From contig NZ_BJWY01000011.1 of assembly GCF_007990715.1 (NCBI RefSeq), forward strand, positions 37,188 through 101,187: a stretch of DNA of 64,000 nt, read 5' to 3'. This DNA is from Nocardia seriolae NBRC 15557. GTDB lineage: Bacteria > Actinomycetota > Actinomycetes > Mycobacteriales > Mycobacteriaceae. The position numbers and the translations under genes are program-made. Shown here one piece after another: positions 56,430 through 64,000 of the stretch. Below the pieces are notes generated by a model, which was not told the DNA's origin, made no database searches, and was given only the letters and a program-made list of their open reading frames with translations. Position 1 is the first letter of the stretch; every line of letters begins with the position of its first letter.

Positions 56430-58985
56430 TCAGCGCCCGACGATGAGGGTGTCGCCGTCGGGGGTGACGTTCACCTTCACGGTGTCGCCGTCCTGGATCT
56501 CCCCGGCCAGCAGTTCCTTGGCGAGCGAGTCGCCGATGGCCTGCTGGACCAGGCGGCGCAGCGGACGCGCGCCGTAGGCCGGGTCGTAGCCGCGCACGGC
56601 CAGCCAGAAGCGGGCCGAGTCGGACACGTCCAGCTTCAGGCGACGCTGGGCCAGCCGCTTCTGCAGCTGGTTGAGCTGGATGTCCACGATGTGCTCCAGC
56701 TGTTCCTCGTCGAGCGCGTGGAACATGACCACGTCGTCGAGCCGGTTGAGGAACTCCGGCTTGAAGGCGCGGCGCACCGCGCTCATGACCGTGTCCTTGT
56801 CACCGCCCGCACCCAGATTCGAGGTCAGGATGAGGATGGTGTTGCGGAAGTCGACCGTGCGGCCCTGGCTGTCGGTGAGGCGACCCTCGTCGAGCACCTG
56901 CAGCAGGATGTCGAAGACGTCCGGGTGGGCCTTCTCGATCTCGTCGAAGAGCACCACCGTGTACGGGCGCCGCCGCACCGCCTCGGTGAGCTGGCCGCCC
57001 TGGTCGTAGCCGACGTAGCCGGGGGGCGCGCCGACCAGGCGGGCCACCGAGTGCTTCTCGGAGTACTCGCTCATGTCGATGCGGACCATGGCGCGCTCGT
57101 CGTCGAACAGGAAGTCCGCCAACGCCTTCGCGAGCTCGGTCTTACCGACGCCGGTGGGTCCCACGAACATGAAGGAACCGGTCGGCCGGTTCGGGTCGGC
57201 GACCCCGGCCCGCGCGCGGCGCACGGCATCCGAAACCGCTTGCACGGCTTCCTTCTGCCCGACCACCCGATGGCCCAGCTCGTCCTCCATGCGCAGCAGC
57301 TTCTGGGTCTCGCCCTCCATCATCTTGCCCACGGGGACACCGGTCCACGAGGACACCACCTCGGCGATATCGTCCGGCCCGACCTCCTCCTTGAGCATGA
57401 CGTCCTCGTCGGCGGCGGTCTTCGCCTTGACCTCGGCTTCGGCGAGTTCCTTCTCCAGCTTGGGGATTCGCCCGTACCGCAGTTCGGCGGCCTTGTTGTA
57501 GTCGCCGTCGCGCTCGGCCCGCTCGGACTCGCCCTTGAGCGATTCGAGCTGTTCCTTGAGCTCGGACACCGCGTCGATGGCCTGCTTCTCGTTCTGCCAG
57601 CGGGTCATCAGCTGGTTGAGCTTCTCGCGGTCGTCGGCCAGCTCGGAGCGCAGCTTCTCGAGCCGTGTCTTGGACGCCTCGTCGGTCTCCTTGGCCAGCG
57701 CCACCTCCTCGATCTCGAGCCGTCGCACGACGCGCTCGATCTCGTCGATTTCCACGGGGCGGGAATCGATTTCCATGCGCAGCCGGGAGGCGGCCTCGTC
57801 GACCAGGTCGATGGCCTTGTCCGGCAGGAACCGGGAGGTGATGTAGCGGTCGGACAGCGACGCGGCGGCCACCAGCGCGGAGTCGGTGATGCGCACGTGG
57901 TGGTGGTTCTCGTAGCGCTCCTTGAGCCCGCGCAGGATGCCGACGGTGTCCTCCACCGACGGCTCGCCGACCAGCACCTGCTGGAACCGGCGCTCCAGGG
58001 CCGCGTCCTTCTCGATGTGCTTGCGGTACTCGTCCAGGGTGGTCGCGCCGACCAGCCGCAGTTCGCCGCGGGCCAGCAGGGGCTTGATCATATTGCCGGC
58101 GTCCATGGCGGATTCGCCGGTCGCGCCCGCGCCCACGATGGTGTGCAGCTCGTCGATGAACGTGATGATCTGCCCCGCGGAGGATTTGATCTCCTCCAGC
58201 ACGGCCTTCAACCGCTCCTCGAACTCACCGCGGTACTTCGCGCCCGCCACCATCGCGCCCAGATCGAGCGAGATGAGCTTCTTGCCGCGCAGCGATTCCG
58301 GGACGTCGCCCGCGATGATGCGCTGGGCCAGGCCCTCCACGATCGCGGTCTTGCCGACGCCGGGCTCGCCGATCAGCACCGGGTTGTTCTTGGTGCGGCG
58401 GCTCAAAACCTGGACGACGCGCCTGATTTCGTGATCGCGCCCGATGACCGGGTCCAGCTTGCCCTCGCGGGCAGCGGCGGTCAGATCGGTGGAGTACTTC
58501 TCCAGCGCCTGGTACTGGCCCTCCGGATCCGGCGAGGTGACGCGGGCATTGCCGCGCACGGCGGTGAAGGCCTCGCGCAGATTGTCCGCGGTCGCGCCGT
58601 ACTTCAGCAGCAGCTGCGAGACGTCGGAATCGCCTGCGGCCAAGCCGTAGACGAGGTGCTCGGTGGAGACGTATTCGTCGCCCAGCTCGGTGGCCAGCTT
58701 CTGCGCGGAGCTCAGCGCCGCGATGGCCTCCCGGCCGAGATTGGGTGTGGTGGTCGCGCCGGTCGCCCGCGGCAGCCGGTCGACGATCTCCTGAGCCTCG
58801 CGCCGGACCGTTCCCGGGTCGACGGCGACGGCCTTGAGCAGCGGAGCGGCGATGCCGTCGGTCTGATCCAGCAACGCCACCAGCAAGTGCGCCGGACGGA
58901 TCTCCGGATTTCCGGCGACGGAGGCCGCCTGTTGCGCGGCGGTCAGGGCCGCCTGGGTCTTGGTGGTGGGATTGAACGAGTCCAC
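56430..58985 (-). CDS. clpB: ClpB disaggregase
   Basis: 851 residues. AAA+ chaperone that works with DnaK to resolubilise aggregates. N-terminal Clp repeats ([26 protein letters not shown]), first Walker [15 protein letters not shown], coiled-coil M-domain (about 400-520, [24 protein letters not shown]), second Walker [15 protein letters not shown] and C-terminal sensor 2 [13 protein letters not shown]. The GTG (V)DSFNPTTKT has GGAAGG upstream and matches the known start of actinobacterial ClpB; a longer ATG frame adds 21 residues unlike the family. A HAIR-like site lies upstream. The large open frame antisense to it is a shadow. Confidence 0.97.
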   Translation of the reverse strand: MDSFNPTTKTQAALTAAQQAASVAGNPEIRPAHLLVALLDQTDGIAAPLLKAVAVDPGTVRREAQEIVDRLPRATGATTTPNLGREAIAALSSAQKLATELGDEYVSTEHLVYGLAAGDSDVSQLLLKYGATADNLREAFTAVRGNARVTSPDPEGQYQALEKYSTDLTAAAREGKLDPVIGRDHEIRRVVQVLSRRTKNNPVLIGEPGVGKTAIVEGLAQRIIAGDVPESLRGKKLISLDLGAMVAGAKYRGEFEERLKAVLEEIKSSAGQIITFIDELHTIVGAGATGESAMDAGNMIKPLLARGELRLVGATTLDEYRKHIEKDAALERRFQQVLVGEPSVEDTVGILRGLKERYENHHHVRITDSALVAAASLSDRYITSRFLPDKAIDLVDEAASRLRMEIDSRPVEIDEIERVVRRLEIEEVALAKETDEASKTRLEKLRSELADDREKLNQLMTRWQNEKQAIDAVSELKEQLESLKGESERAERDGDYNKAAELRYGRIPKLEKELAEAEVKAKTAADEDVMLKEEVGPDDIAEVVSSWTGVPVGKMMEGETQKLLRMEDELGHRVVGQKEAVQAVSDAVRRARAGVADPNRPTGSFMFVGPTGVGKTELAKALADFLFDDERAMVRIDMSEYSEKHSVARLVGAPPGYVGYDQGGQLTEAVRRRPYTVVLFDEIEKAHPDVFDILLQVLDEGRLTDSQGRTVDFRNTILILTSNLGAGGDKDTVMSAVRRAFKPEFLNRLDDVVMFHALDEEQLEHIVDIQLNQLQKRLAQRRLKLDVSDSARFWLAVRGYDPAYGARPLRRLVQQAIGDSLAKELLAGEIQDGDTVKVNVTPDGDTLIVGR

Positions 58986-59028
58986 TGTCACCTTCCTGCT
59001 AGTCGTTGCTCCGTACAACGCGACCCAA

Positions 59029-59049
59029 GTTGAGTCTGTTCCGCTCAAG
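59029..59049. promoter_or_regulatory. HAIR-like HspR operator of clpB
   Basis: On the minus strand CTTGAGC-GGAACAG-ACTCAAC matches the HspR inverted repeat CTTGAGT-N7-ACTCAAG at 12 of 14 specified bases. It sits 44 bases upstream of the clpB start, so HspR repression with heat induction is expected, as in mycobacteria and streptomycetes. hspR itself is not in the window. Confidence 0.75.
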
Positions 59050-59175
59050 TCTGACTAGTTTTCGACGCCGGGTCCAGAGTCCAAAGCCCTTACTCACGCT
59101 ACGCGTACGATGGGCCCATTCGTTGACGCATCACACCCGCTCATCCATCCCGGTTTCCGAACGAATGGAGCAGCA

Positions 59176-60153
59176 ATGCGCGCGATCGTCGTCCGTGAAT
59201 TCGGCGGCAAACCCGAGGCCGCCGACATGCCGACCCCCGAGGCCGGGCCCGGACAGCTCCAGATACAGCTCGAGGCCGCGGGGGTGAATCCGTTCGACCG
59301 GCTGATCATCGACGGCTACCTGGACGGCAAACTGCCGCACGACTTTCCGCTGATCCCCGGCACCGACGGGGCCGGAACCATCACCGCCGTGGGCGCGGGG
59401 GTGAACGACTTCGAGATCGGCGATCGGGTGGTCGGGAAGTTCCTGATCCCGCCGGTCGGGCACGGCACCTTCGCCGAGTACATCGTGGTGCCGCGCGAGA
59501 GCACCATCGCCAAGCTGCCGGACGAGGTCACCGCCATTCGCGCGGCCGCCCTGCCCACCGCGGGCATCACGGCGCTGGATCTCATGCACGCGGCCGGGGT
59601 CAAGGGCGGGCAGCGGGTCTTGATCGTGGGCGCGTCGGGCGGAGTCGGCTCGTACCTGGTGCAACTCGGCGCGCTGGCCGGGGCGCACGTCATCGCCACC
59701 GCCCGCCCCGACGACACCGATCGCATGATCCGGCTGGGCGCGACCGAGGTGGTGAACTACGGCCGCGTCACCGTCACCGACTCGCCGACACGCGCCGAGG
59801 ACTCGGAGCTGTCGGCCGCCGATTCGGTGCGCATGACCCACCCGGGCGGCATCGATGTGCTCTTCGATCTGGTCTCCGCGCCGCCGGTCTTCGCCGACAA
59901 CGCGAGCCTGGTGAAGCCGGGCGGCTGGGCCTACTCGACCACCGGGTCCGCCGACGAGGCCGACCTGAAGGCCCGCGGCATCTCCGGCGGCAACCTCCAA
60001 TCGAGTGGCGGCGCAGCCGAATTGCGGGAGCTGCTGCGCCTGGTCGGCAATGCCGACCTGATGGTCCCGATCAGCAATATGCCGCCGCTGGCGGCGGCCG
60101 CGGAGGTAATCGGAGCGTCCGGCGCACGCGGCAAGACGGTGCTGGTGATCTGA
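59176..60153 (+). CDS. Quinone oxidoreductase-like MDR enzyme
   Basis: 325 residues of the zeta-crystallin/quinone reductase branch of medium-chain dehydrogenases. The GroES-like part (LQLEAAGVNPFDRLIIDGYLDG-type, IPGTDGAGTITAVGAGVNDFEIGDRVVG) lacks the structural zinc Cys cluster. The NADPH motif is VLIVGASGGVGSYLVQLGALAGAHVIATA. A loop at about 195-215 is longer and more acidic than usual. It probably reduces quinones or enones with NADPH. ATG MRAIVV has GGAG six bases upstream; upstream in-frame codons are unsupported. Confidence 0.87.
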   Translation: MRAIVVREFGGKPEAADMPTPEAGPGQLQIQLEAAGVNPFDRLIIDGYLDGKLPHDFPLIPGTDGAGTITAVGAGVNDFEIGDRVVGKFLIPPVGHGTFAEYIVVPRESTIAKLPDEVTAIRAAALPTAGITALDLMHAAGVKGGQRVLIVGASGGVGSYLVQLGALAGAHVIATARPDDTDRMIRLGATEVVNYGRVTVTDSPTRAEDSELSAADSVRMTHPGGIDVLFDLVSAPPVFADNASLVKPGGWAYSTTGSADEADLKARGISGGNLQSSGGAAELRELLRLVGNADLMVPISNMPPLAAAAEVIGASGARGKTVLVI

Positions 60154-60307
60154 ACCTCGAGTTCCGCCCATACCTCCCAACGGCTCCAAAACGATCAGCC
60201 TCCGGCTATATCCGTGCGACCACCACGTTTTCAGGGATACTTGACGCGGAGGGCCGCCTGGCAGCAGGCGTTCCGGGGTAGTTGCACAGGAAGGAAAGCT
60301 CGACGTC

Positions 60308-61468
60308 GTGGATGCGCGTTCGGCAGCGCTGGTCCGCGCAAACTTTCGGACAGTCGTCGAGGCCCCCAACGGGCCCGAACGGCTGATCAGCGCGTTCTAC
60401 GGTCATCTTTTCGCGGAGATTCCCGCCCTGCGGGAACTGTTCCCCTCCGCCATGGACATGCAGCCCAAGCGGTTGGTCACAGCCATCTCCTTCGTGCTCG
60501 ACAATCTGGAGGACTGGGATCGCGCGCAACGCTTCCTCGAGCAACTCGCGCGCGACCATCGCAAGTACGGGGTGGAGGCGGCGCACTACGACATCGCCGG
60601 CCGCGCCCTGCTGCACGCCTTCCGCAGTTACAACGGCGCCGCCAATTGGAGCCGGCAGCTGGAGGCGGGCTGGCGCGACATCACCATCCTGATCTCGGCG
60701 TCCATGGCCATCGGCGCGAATTCCGATAAGTCGCAGCCGTACTGGGAGGCGACGGTGGTCGGGCACCGGCGGGTGGTGGACGATCTGGCCATCGTCCGGC
60801 TCCAGACCGACACCCCGATCCCCTATCAGGCCGGGCAGTACGTGCCCATCGCCATTCCACAGCGGCCCAAGATGTGGCGCTACCTGTCCCCGGCGATACC
60901 CACCAACCCGTACGGCGAGATCGAGTTCCACGTGCGCAAGGTGCGCACCGGCTGGGTGAGCCCGGCCATCGTGAACGAAACGCAGGTCGGCGACCGGTGG
61001 ATGATCGCGGCCCCGCTGGGCGGGCTGCACGTGGACCTGAGCCGCCGCAAGGATGTGCTCATGATCGGCTCCGGCACCGGTATCGCGCCGCTGCGGGCGC
61101 AGCTGATCGAGATGGGGCGGCGCGGCATCAATCCGCGCGTGCACCTGTTCATGGGCGGGCGCTACCCGTGTGATCTCTACGATGTGGAGAACATGTGGCA
61201 GCTCTCGCAATCCAATCCGTGGCTCACCGTGGTCCCGGTGTGCGAGAACGAGACCAACCCGTGGTGGCATCCGTATCCGCCCGCGGAGACGCCGTTCGGC
61301 ATGCATCGGCGGCTGATCGGCAATCTGGGCGCGGTGGTGGCCAGCTTCGGGGCGTGGGCGGACCGGCAGATCCAGATCGCCGGGTCGGCCCGCATGATCG
61401 CCGACACCCGGCGCGCGCTGCTCGCGGTGGGCACGCCGAGTTCGGCGATAAGCTCGGATCCGGTGTAG
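60308..61468 (+). CDS. Type II flavohaemoglobin-like protein (globin plus FAD/NAD reductase)
   Basis: 386 residues. Globin domain at about 1-135 with B10 Tyr (FYGHLF), CD1 Phe (LFPSAM) and proximal His about 84 (RDHRKYGVEAAHY). FAD/NAD ferredoxin-reductase half with KMWRYLSPAIPTNPYGEIEFHVRKV, GWVSPAI, GSGTGIAPLRAQL and HLFMGGRYPCDLYD. The YLSPA flavin motif and the ending differ from classical Hmp, placing it with the atypical Rv0385 group that has been linked to lactate-driven electron transfer rather than NO dioxygenation. GTG follows GGAAGG. The first of three related genes, and next to clpB as in M. tuberculosis. Confidence 0.87.
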   Translation: MDARSAALVRANFRTVVEAPNGPERLISAFYGHLFAEIPALRELFPSAMDMQPKRLVTAISFVLDNLEDWDRAQRFLEQLARDHRKYGVEAAHYDIAGRALLHAFRSYNGAANWSRQLEAGWRDITILISASMAIGANSDKSQPYWEATVVGHRRVVDDLAIVRLQTDTPIPYQAGQYVPIAIPQRPKMWRYLSPAIPTNPYGEIEFHVRKVRTGWVSPAIVNETQVGDRWMIAAPLGGLHVDLSRRKDVLMIGSGTGIAPLRAQLIEMGRRGINPRVHLFMGGRYPCDLYDVENMWQLSQSNPWLTVVPVCENETNPWWHPYPPAETPFGMHRRLIGNLGAVVASFGAWADRQIQIAGSARMIADTRRALLAVGTPSSAISSDPV

Positions 61469-61531
61469 TGCACGACATTTCGAAGCCCGACCCGAAGCAG
61501 CTCCGCCCTTTCGAATGATCAGGAGTCACCC

Positions 61532-62314
61532 GTGACGCTCGACCCGGACCGGACCGGAGAGCTCCCCCTCGCCCAGACCGAGTGGACCGCGACCGTGGTC
61601 GGCGCGCACCGGCTGCGCGAGGACACCACGGTGGTGCGGTTGATCGGCGAGTTCGTGCCGTTCGCGGCCGGCCAGTCGGTCGAGGTGCGCACGCCGCAGC
61701 ACCCGAACATGGTGCGGCGCATGTACTGCGCACTGCCGCCCTCGCTGGACGGCAAACTGGAATTCCATGTGCGCACGGTGCCGGGCGGCTGGTGCAGCGG
61801 GTCGATCGTGGCCGACTCGCATCCGGGCGACGAGTGGCGGATCAGCGCGCCCGGGGGCTGGCTGACCGTGGAGCCGGAGACCACCGACGTGGTCATGCTC
61901 GCCGACGGCGTCGGGCTCGCGCCCCTGCGCGCCCTGCTGCTGGACATCGCCCGCCGCGAGGATCCGCCCCGCACCCACCTGTTCGTGAGCGGCCGCTACC
62001 CCCGCGACCTCTACGCCTCGGACATGCTCTACCTGCTGGCGAACGAATCCCCCTGGCTCACGGTCATTCCCGTGGTGCAGGACGAATACGACCCCGACGT
62101 CCGCGACGACTGGTACGAGCAGTGCCGGGTCGACATCGGCTTCCACCCGGAGGAAATGATGCCGGGCACCATCGCCGACATCCCGGAGCGCTTCGGTCCC
62201 CTGGACCACCACCAGATCCTGGTCTGCGGCGGCGCCGCCATGGTCCGCAACACCATCGACCAGCTGGTCGCCATCGGCGCACCAGCGGAAGCCATTCGCT
62301 ACGAGGGTTTTTGA
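61532..62314 (+). CDS. Globin-less FAD/NAD reductase of the flavohaemoglobin group
   Basis: 260 residues, corresponding to only the reductase half of its neighbours: TATVVGAHRLREDTTVVRLIGEFVPFAAGQSVEVRTP, MVRRMYCALPPSLDGKLEFHVRTVPGGW, then ADGVGLAPLRALLLDIARRE, HLFVSGRYPRDLYASDMLYLLANESPWLTV, ILVCGGAAMVRNTIDQL. The NAD loop reads DGVGLAP instead of GxGTGIAP, and the flavin motif RMYCALPP is also altered. It starts 63 bases after the flavohaemoglobin stop, so an operon is likely. It could donate electrons to the adjacent globin, or act with another partner. Confidence 0.83.
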   Translation: MTLDPDRTGELPLAQTEWTATVVGAHRLREDTTVVRLIGEFVPFAAGQSVEVRTPQHPNMVRRMYCALPPSLDGKLEFHVRTVPGGWCSGSIVADSHPGDEWRISAPGGWLTVEPETTDVVMLADGVGLAPLRALLLDIARREDPPRTHLFVSGRYPRDLYASDMLYLLANESPWLTVIPVVQDEYDPDVRDDWYEQCRVDIGFHPEEMMPGTIADIPERFGPLDHHQILVCGGAAMVRNTIDQLVAIGAPAEAIRYEGF

Positions 62315-62469
62315 TAATCGACAACGCGACAACCCATTTCGCGAGGATCCGGGTAACTCACCGGGTACCCCCAAAATAGTTTCGGCGCCCGACGCAGGCA
62401 CGGATGCGAGACAGCCAACGGCACCCAGCTGCCCGCTGAAGGCTCGGGGAGGCGGGGGAGGGAGGCCGC

Positions 62470-63639
62470 TCAGAACAGCGGGTCGTGGCGGATGTTCTGG
62501 GTGGGGGTTCCGGCCGCCATGAGCCGGAACTTGGTGGTCTGCACCATGGATGGCGCGCCCACGATCTGCACGTCACGGTCGTTCCACGAGCCGTGGCTCG
62601 CCACGATCTTGCCGATCTGACCGACCACCCGCGGTTGCAGGCCCGGGAACTCCCGGGACTCATCGGAATTGTCGAAGTGCCACCACGGGTTCTCGGTGGA
62701 CTCGGTGACGGGGTGGACGGTGAGCCACTTGTTGGCACAGGCCAATTGGCTCAGCACCTCGAGATCGTAGAGGTCACACGGGTAGTGGCCGCCGACGAAG
62801 AGGTCCACCTTGGGGTTGGAGCGGCGTGCGGTCATGGCCATGAGCTGCGCCCGCAGCGGGGCGATGCCGGTGCCGCAACCGACCATGAGCATCTTGCGAC
62901 GGGTATTGCGGGGCACGCCGAGCCCGCCCAGCGGCGACCCGATCAGCCATTGCTCGCCGACCCGGCTGTGGCCGACCATGGCCGGGCTGACCCAGCCGCC
63001 GGTCACGCCGCGAATGTGGAACTCCAGCTCGCCGTTGGTGTTCGCGGGGATGGCGGGCGACAGGTAGCGCCACATGCGCGGGCGGGACGGGATCTGCACG
63101 CTCATGTACTGCCCGGCCGCGTACTGCATGGGCTGGTCCAGTTGCAGCCGCACCACGGCCAGATTGCGCAGCACTTCGCGGTGTTCGATGACGGTGCCGG
63201 TCCAGACCGGCGGGGTGCTCTCCTGGTCGGCCGCGGTGATCATGGTGTTGGCGATGACGCCGATGCCCTCGTCCCAGGCCCGGCCGATCTCGTCGGTCCA
63301 CAGCTCGGTGCCGGCGTACGCCTCCAGCGCGGACTTCAGCGATTTGCCCACGGCCACATAGTGTTCGGGGACCACACCGTACTTGCGGTGATCGCGCCCG
63401 AGCTGGGCCAGGAAGGGCAGCAGCCGCTCCGGTTCCTCGAGCCGGTCCACCACGTAGGCGATGGCCTTGACCAGGCGGTCGCGCTGGGCGTCCAGCGCGG
63501 CGGGGAAGAAATCGCGAACCTGCGGGTACTCCGTGAAGAGGATGGCGTAGAACGATCGGGCGAGCTTCTCGGGGCCACCATCTTCCGCAGCAACCGCCTT
63601 GAACGTTGTTCTTATCAATGCGACGGTCCGCGAATCCAT
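62470..63639 (-). CDS. Type II flavohaemoglobin-like protein (second paralogue)
   Basis: 389 residues, converging on the previous two. Globin part with FYAILF, FFPAALDAQRDRLVKAIAYVVDRLEEPERL and proximal His about 84 (GRDHRKYGVVPEHY). Reductase part with RMWRYLSPAIPANTNGELEFHIRGV, GGWVSPAM, GCGTGIAPLRAQL and DLFVGGHYPCDLYDLEVLSQL. It is a full-length paralogue of the 60.3-kb gene with the same YLSPA and GTGIAPL motifs. ATG MDSRTV is used; a GTG nine bases upstream has GGGG before it. The upstream sequence TTGTG-T-CACAA (63640-63650) is an 11-base palindrome at the start. Confidence 0.85.
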   Translation of the reverse strand: MDSRTVALIRTTFKAVAAEDGGPEKLARSFYAILFTEYPQVRDFFPAALDAQRDRLVKAIAYVVDRLEEPERLLPFLAQLGRDHRKYGVVPEHYVAVGKSLKSALEAYAGTELWTDEIGRAWDEGIGVIANTMITAADQESTPPVWTGTVIEHREVLRNLAVVRLQLDQPMQYAAGQYMSVQIPSRPRMWRYLSPAIPANTNGELEFHIRGVTGGWVSPAMVGHSRVGEQWLIGSPLGGLGVPRNTRRKMLMVGCGTGIAPLRAQLMAMTARRSNPKVDLFVGGHYPCDLYDLEVLSQLACANKWLTVHPVTESTENPWWHFDNSDESREFPGLQPRVVGQIGKIVASHGSWNDRDVQIVGAPSMVQTTKFRLMAAGTPTQNIRHDPLF

Positions 63640-64000
63640 TTGTGTCACAACCCCATTTCGCAATCGAACGCAGGCGTGACCGGCGAGTGAAGCGCTGCGG
63701 GACACTCGACAGCAGCCGTTGCCAAGCAAGTGTAAGCGAGGTTAGCCAGCAACGGAACGGGACGTTTCAATAACACGCCCTTTTATTCTCGGAAACATGA
63801 ACGTTGCGGGGTATCTCAGCCGAAAACAGACTGTTCAACTGGAACACGCCGCGCAACACGAGCTTTCGGCCGCCGATCCTGCCTGATCCGTTTTGCAAGA
63901 CTCAGGAAAACAGCGATCCTGCCGCAACCCCGCCGGTCGCCCAATTCCCAAGCGGCATACGGACAATACTCGCATTTAGTGTATATCAATAACCTACTCG
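63640..64000. other. Terminal non-coding stretch, less GC-rich than the rest
   Basis: About 360 bases upstream of the second flavohaemoglobin. The last 200 bases are visibly richer in A/T than anything else in the window. A 62-codon frame on the plus strand has no ribosome-binding site and no recognisable product. A half-site AGGTTAGCC occurs at 63739-63747. I see no supported gene here before the window ends. Confidence 0.5.

Noticed and set aside
56421..59033. An 870-codon open frame antisense to clpB
   Set aside because: Exact reverse of a fully conserved chaperone gene, no ribosome site or recognisable product.
63739..63747. AGGTTAGCC as an iron box for the second flavohaemoglobin
   Set aside because: Only a half-site; flanking bases do not continue the palindrome.
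63804..63992. 62-codon frame near the window end
   Set aside because: No ribosome-binding site, low-complexity and unsupported; the stretch looks non-coding.

Overview
The window is about 64 kb of high-GC, gene-dense actinobacterial chromosome, most likely from a Nocardia (order Mycobacteriales). The lineage call rests on several genes: the glnX-glnH-pknG kinase locus, F420-dependent glucose-6-phosphate dehydrogenase, a fused HadA-HadB dehydratase of mycolic-acid synthesis, an EmbR-type FHA regulator next to a DUF4185 (D-arabinanase-type) protein, a type II flavohaemoglobin beside clpB, and a tandem pair of 'insoluble domain' lipoproteins of the kind annotated in Nocardia. Gene order follows the M. 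tuberculosis Rv0357c-Rv0411c region in recognisable blocks, but the blocks are rearranged (recalled from knowledge, not computed). I see no rRNA, tRNA, CRISPR array, prophage or insertion sequence.

Layout. 1-4.1 kb: 3' end of glnX, glnH and pknG (amino-acid sensing by a Ser/Thr kinase), ending in a highly structured convergent intergenic region. 4.3-8.9 kb, minus strand: ackA-pta (acetyl phosphate/acetate) and fgd (F420H2 supply). 9.1-13.5 kb: a NagD-type HAD phosphatase; a MarR regulator coupled to a DJ-1/PfpI protein under a striking double-palindrome operator; and metZ with a rhodanese gene behind a SAM-IV riboswitch. 13.7-18.9 kb: an FprA-type ferredoxin reductase with an iron-box-like site, an amidohydrolase, an AMACR-type racemase, and a divergent YceI/XRE pair. 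18.9-24.5 kb: a LuxR-family LAL regulator broken by a frameshift in its Walker A motif, then two paralogous glycine-zipper lipoproteins and a small secreted protein. 24.7-34.7 kb: ogt, a small membrane protein divergent from a MocR regulator, purA, an Rv0358-like gene, an M50 protease, a FUSC protein, a DUF3151 protein and a long disordered membrane protein carrying repeated TQxIxI motifs.

35-43.6 kb: fused hadA-hadB, a DUF4185/GH183-type protein beside an EmbR-like SARP-FHA regulator, fba, two DedA proteins, a GH76 protein and a TrmH methyltransferase. 43.6-50.7 kb: a DUF4190-type membrane protein, a sensor kinase/response regulator pair, a Uma2 nuclease-fold protein, an NCS1 permease translationally coupled to an APH-fold kinase, and a small secreted protein. 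50.8-59 kb, minus strand: clpB (with a HAIR-like HspR operator), two conserved membrane proteins, an SDR, pyrE, a KAS III enzyme and a YhhN-family lysoplasmalogenase. 59.2-63.6 kb: a quinone-oxidoreductase-like enzyme and a cluster of two flavohaemoglobins plus a globin-less reductase.

Non-coding highlights: two dispersed repeat families whose stems change on both arms between copies (12953-13063 with 28672-28810; 46967-47030 with 55443-55500), the SAM-IV riboswitch, the MarR operator, the HAIR element, and a branched inverted-repeat structure between pknG and ackA. All functions are assigned by reading motifs and by recalled family resemblance; no database search was run.
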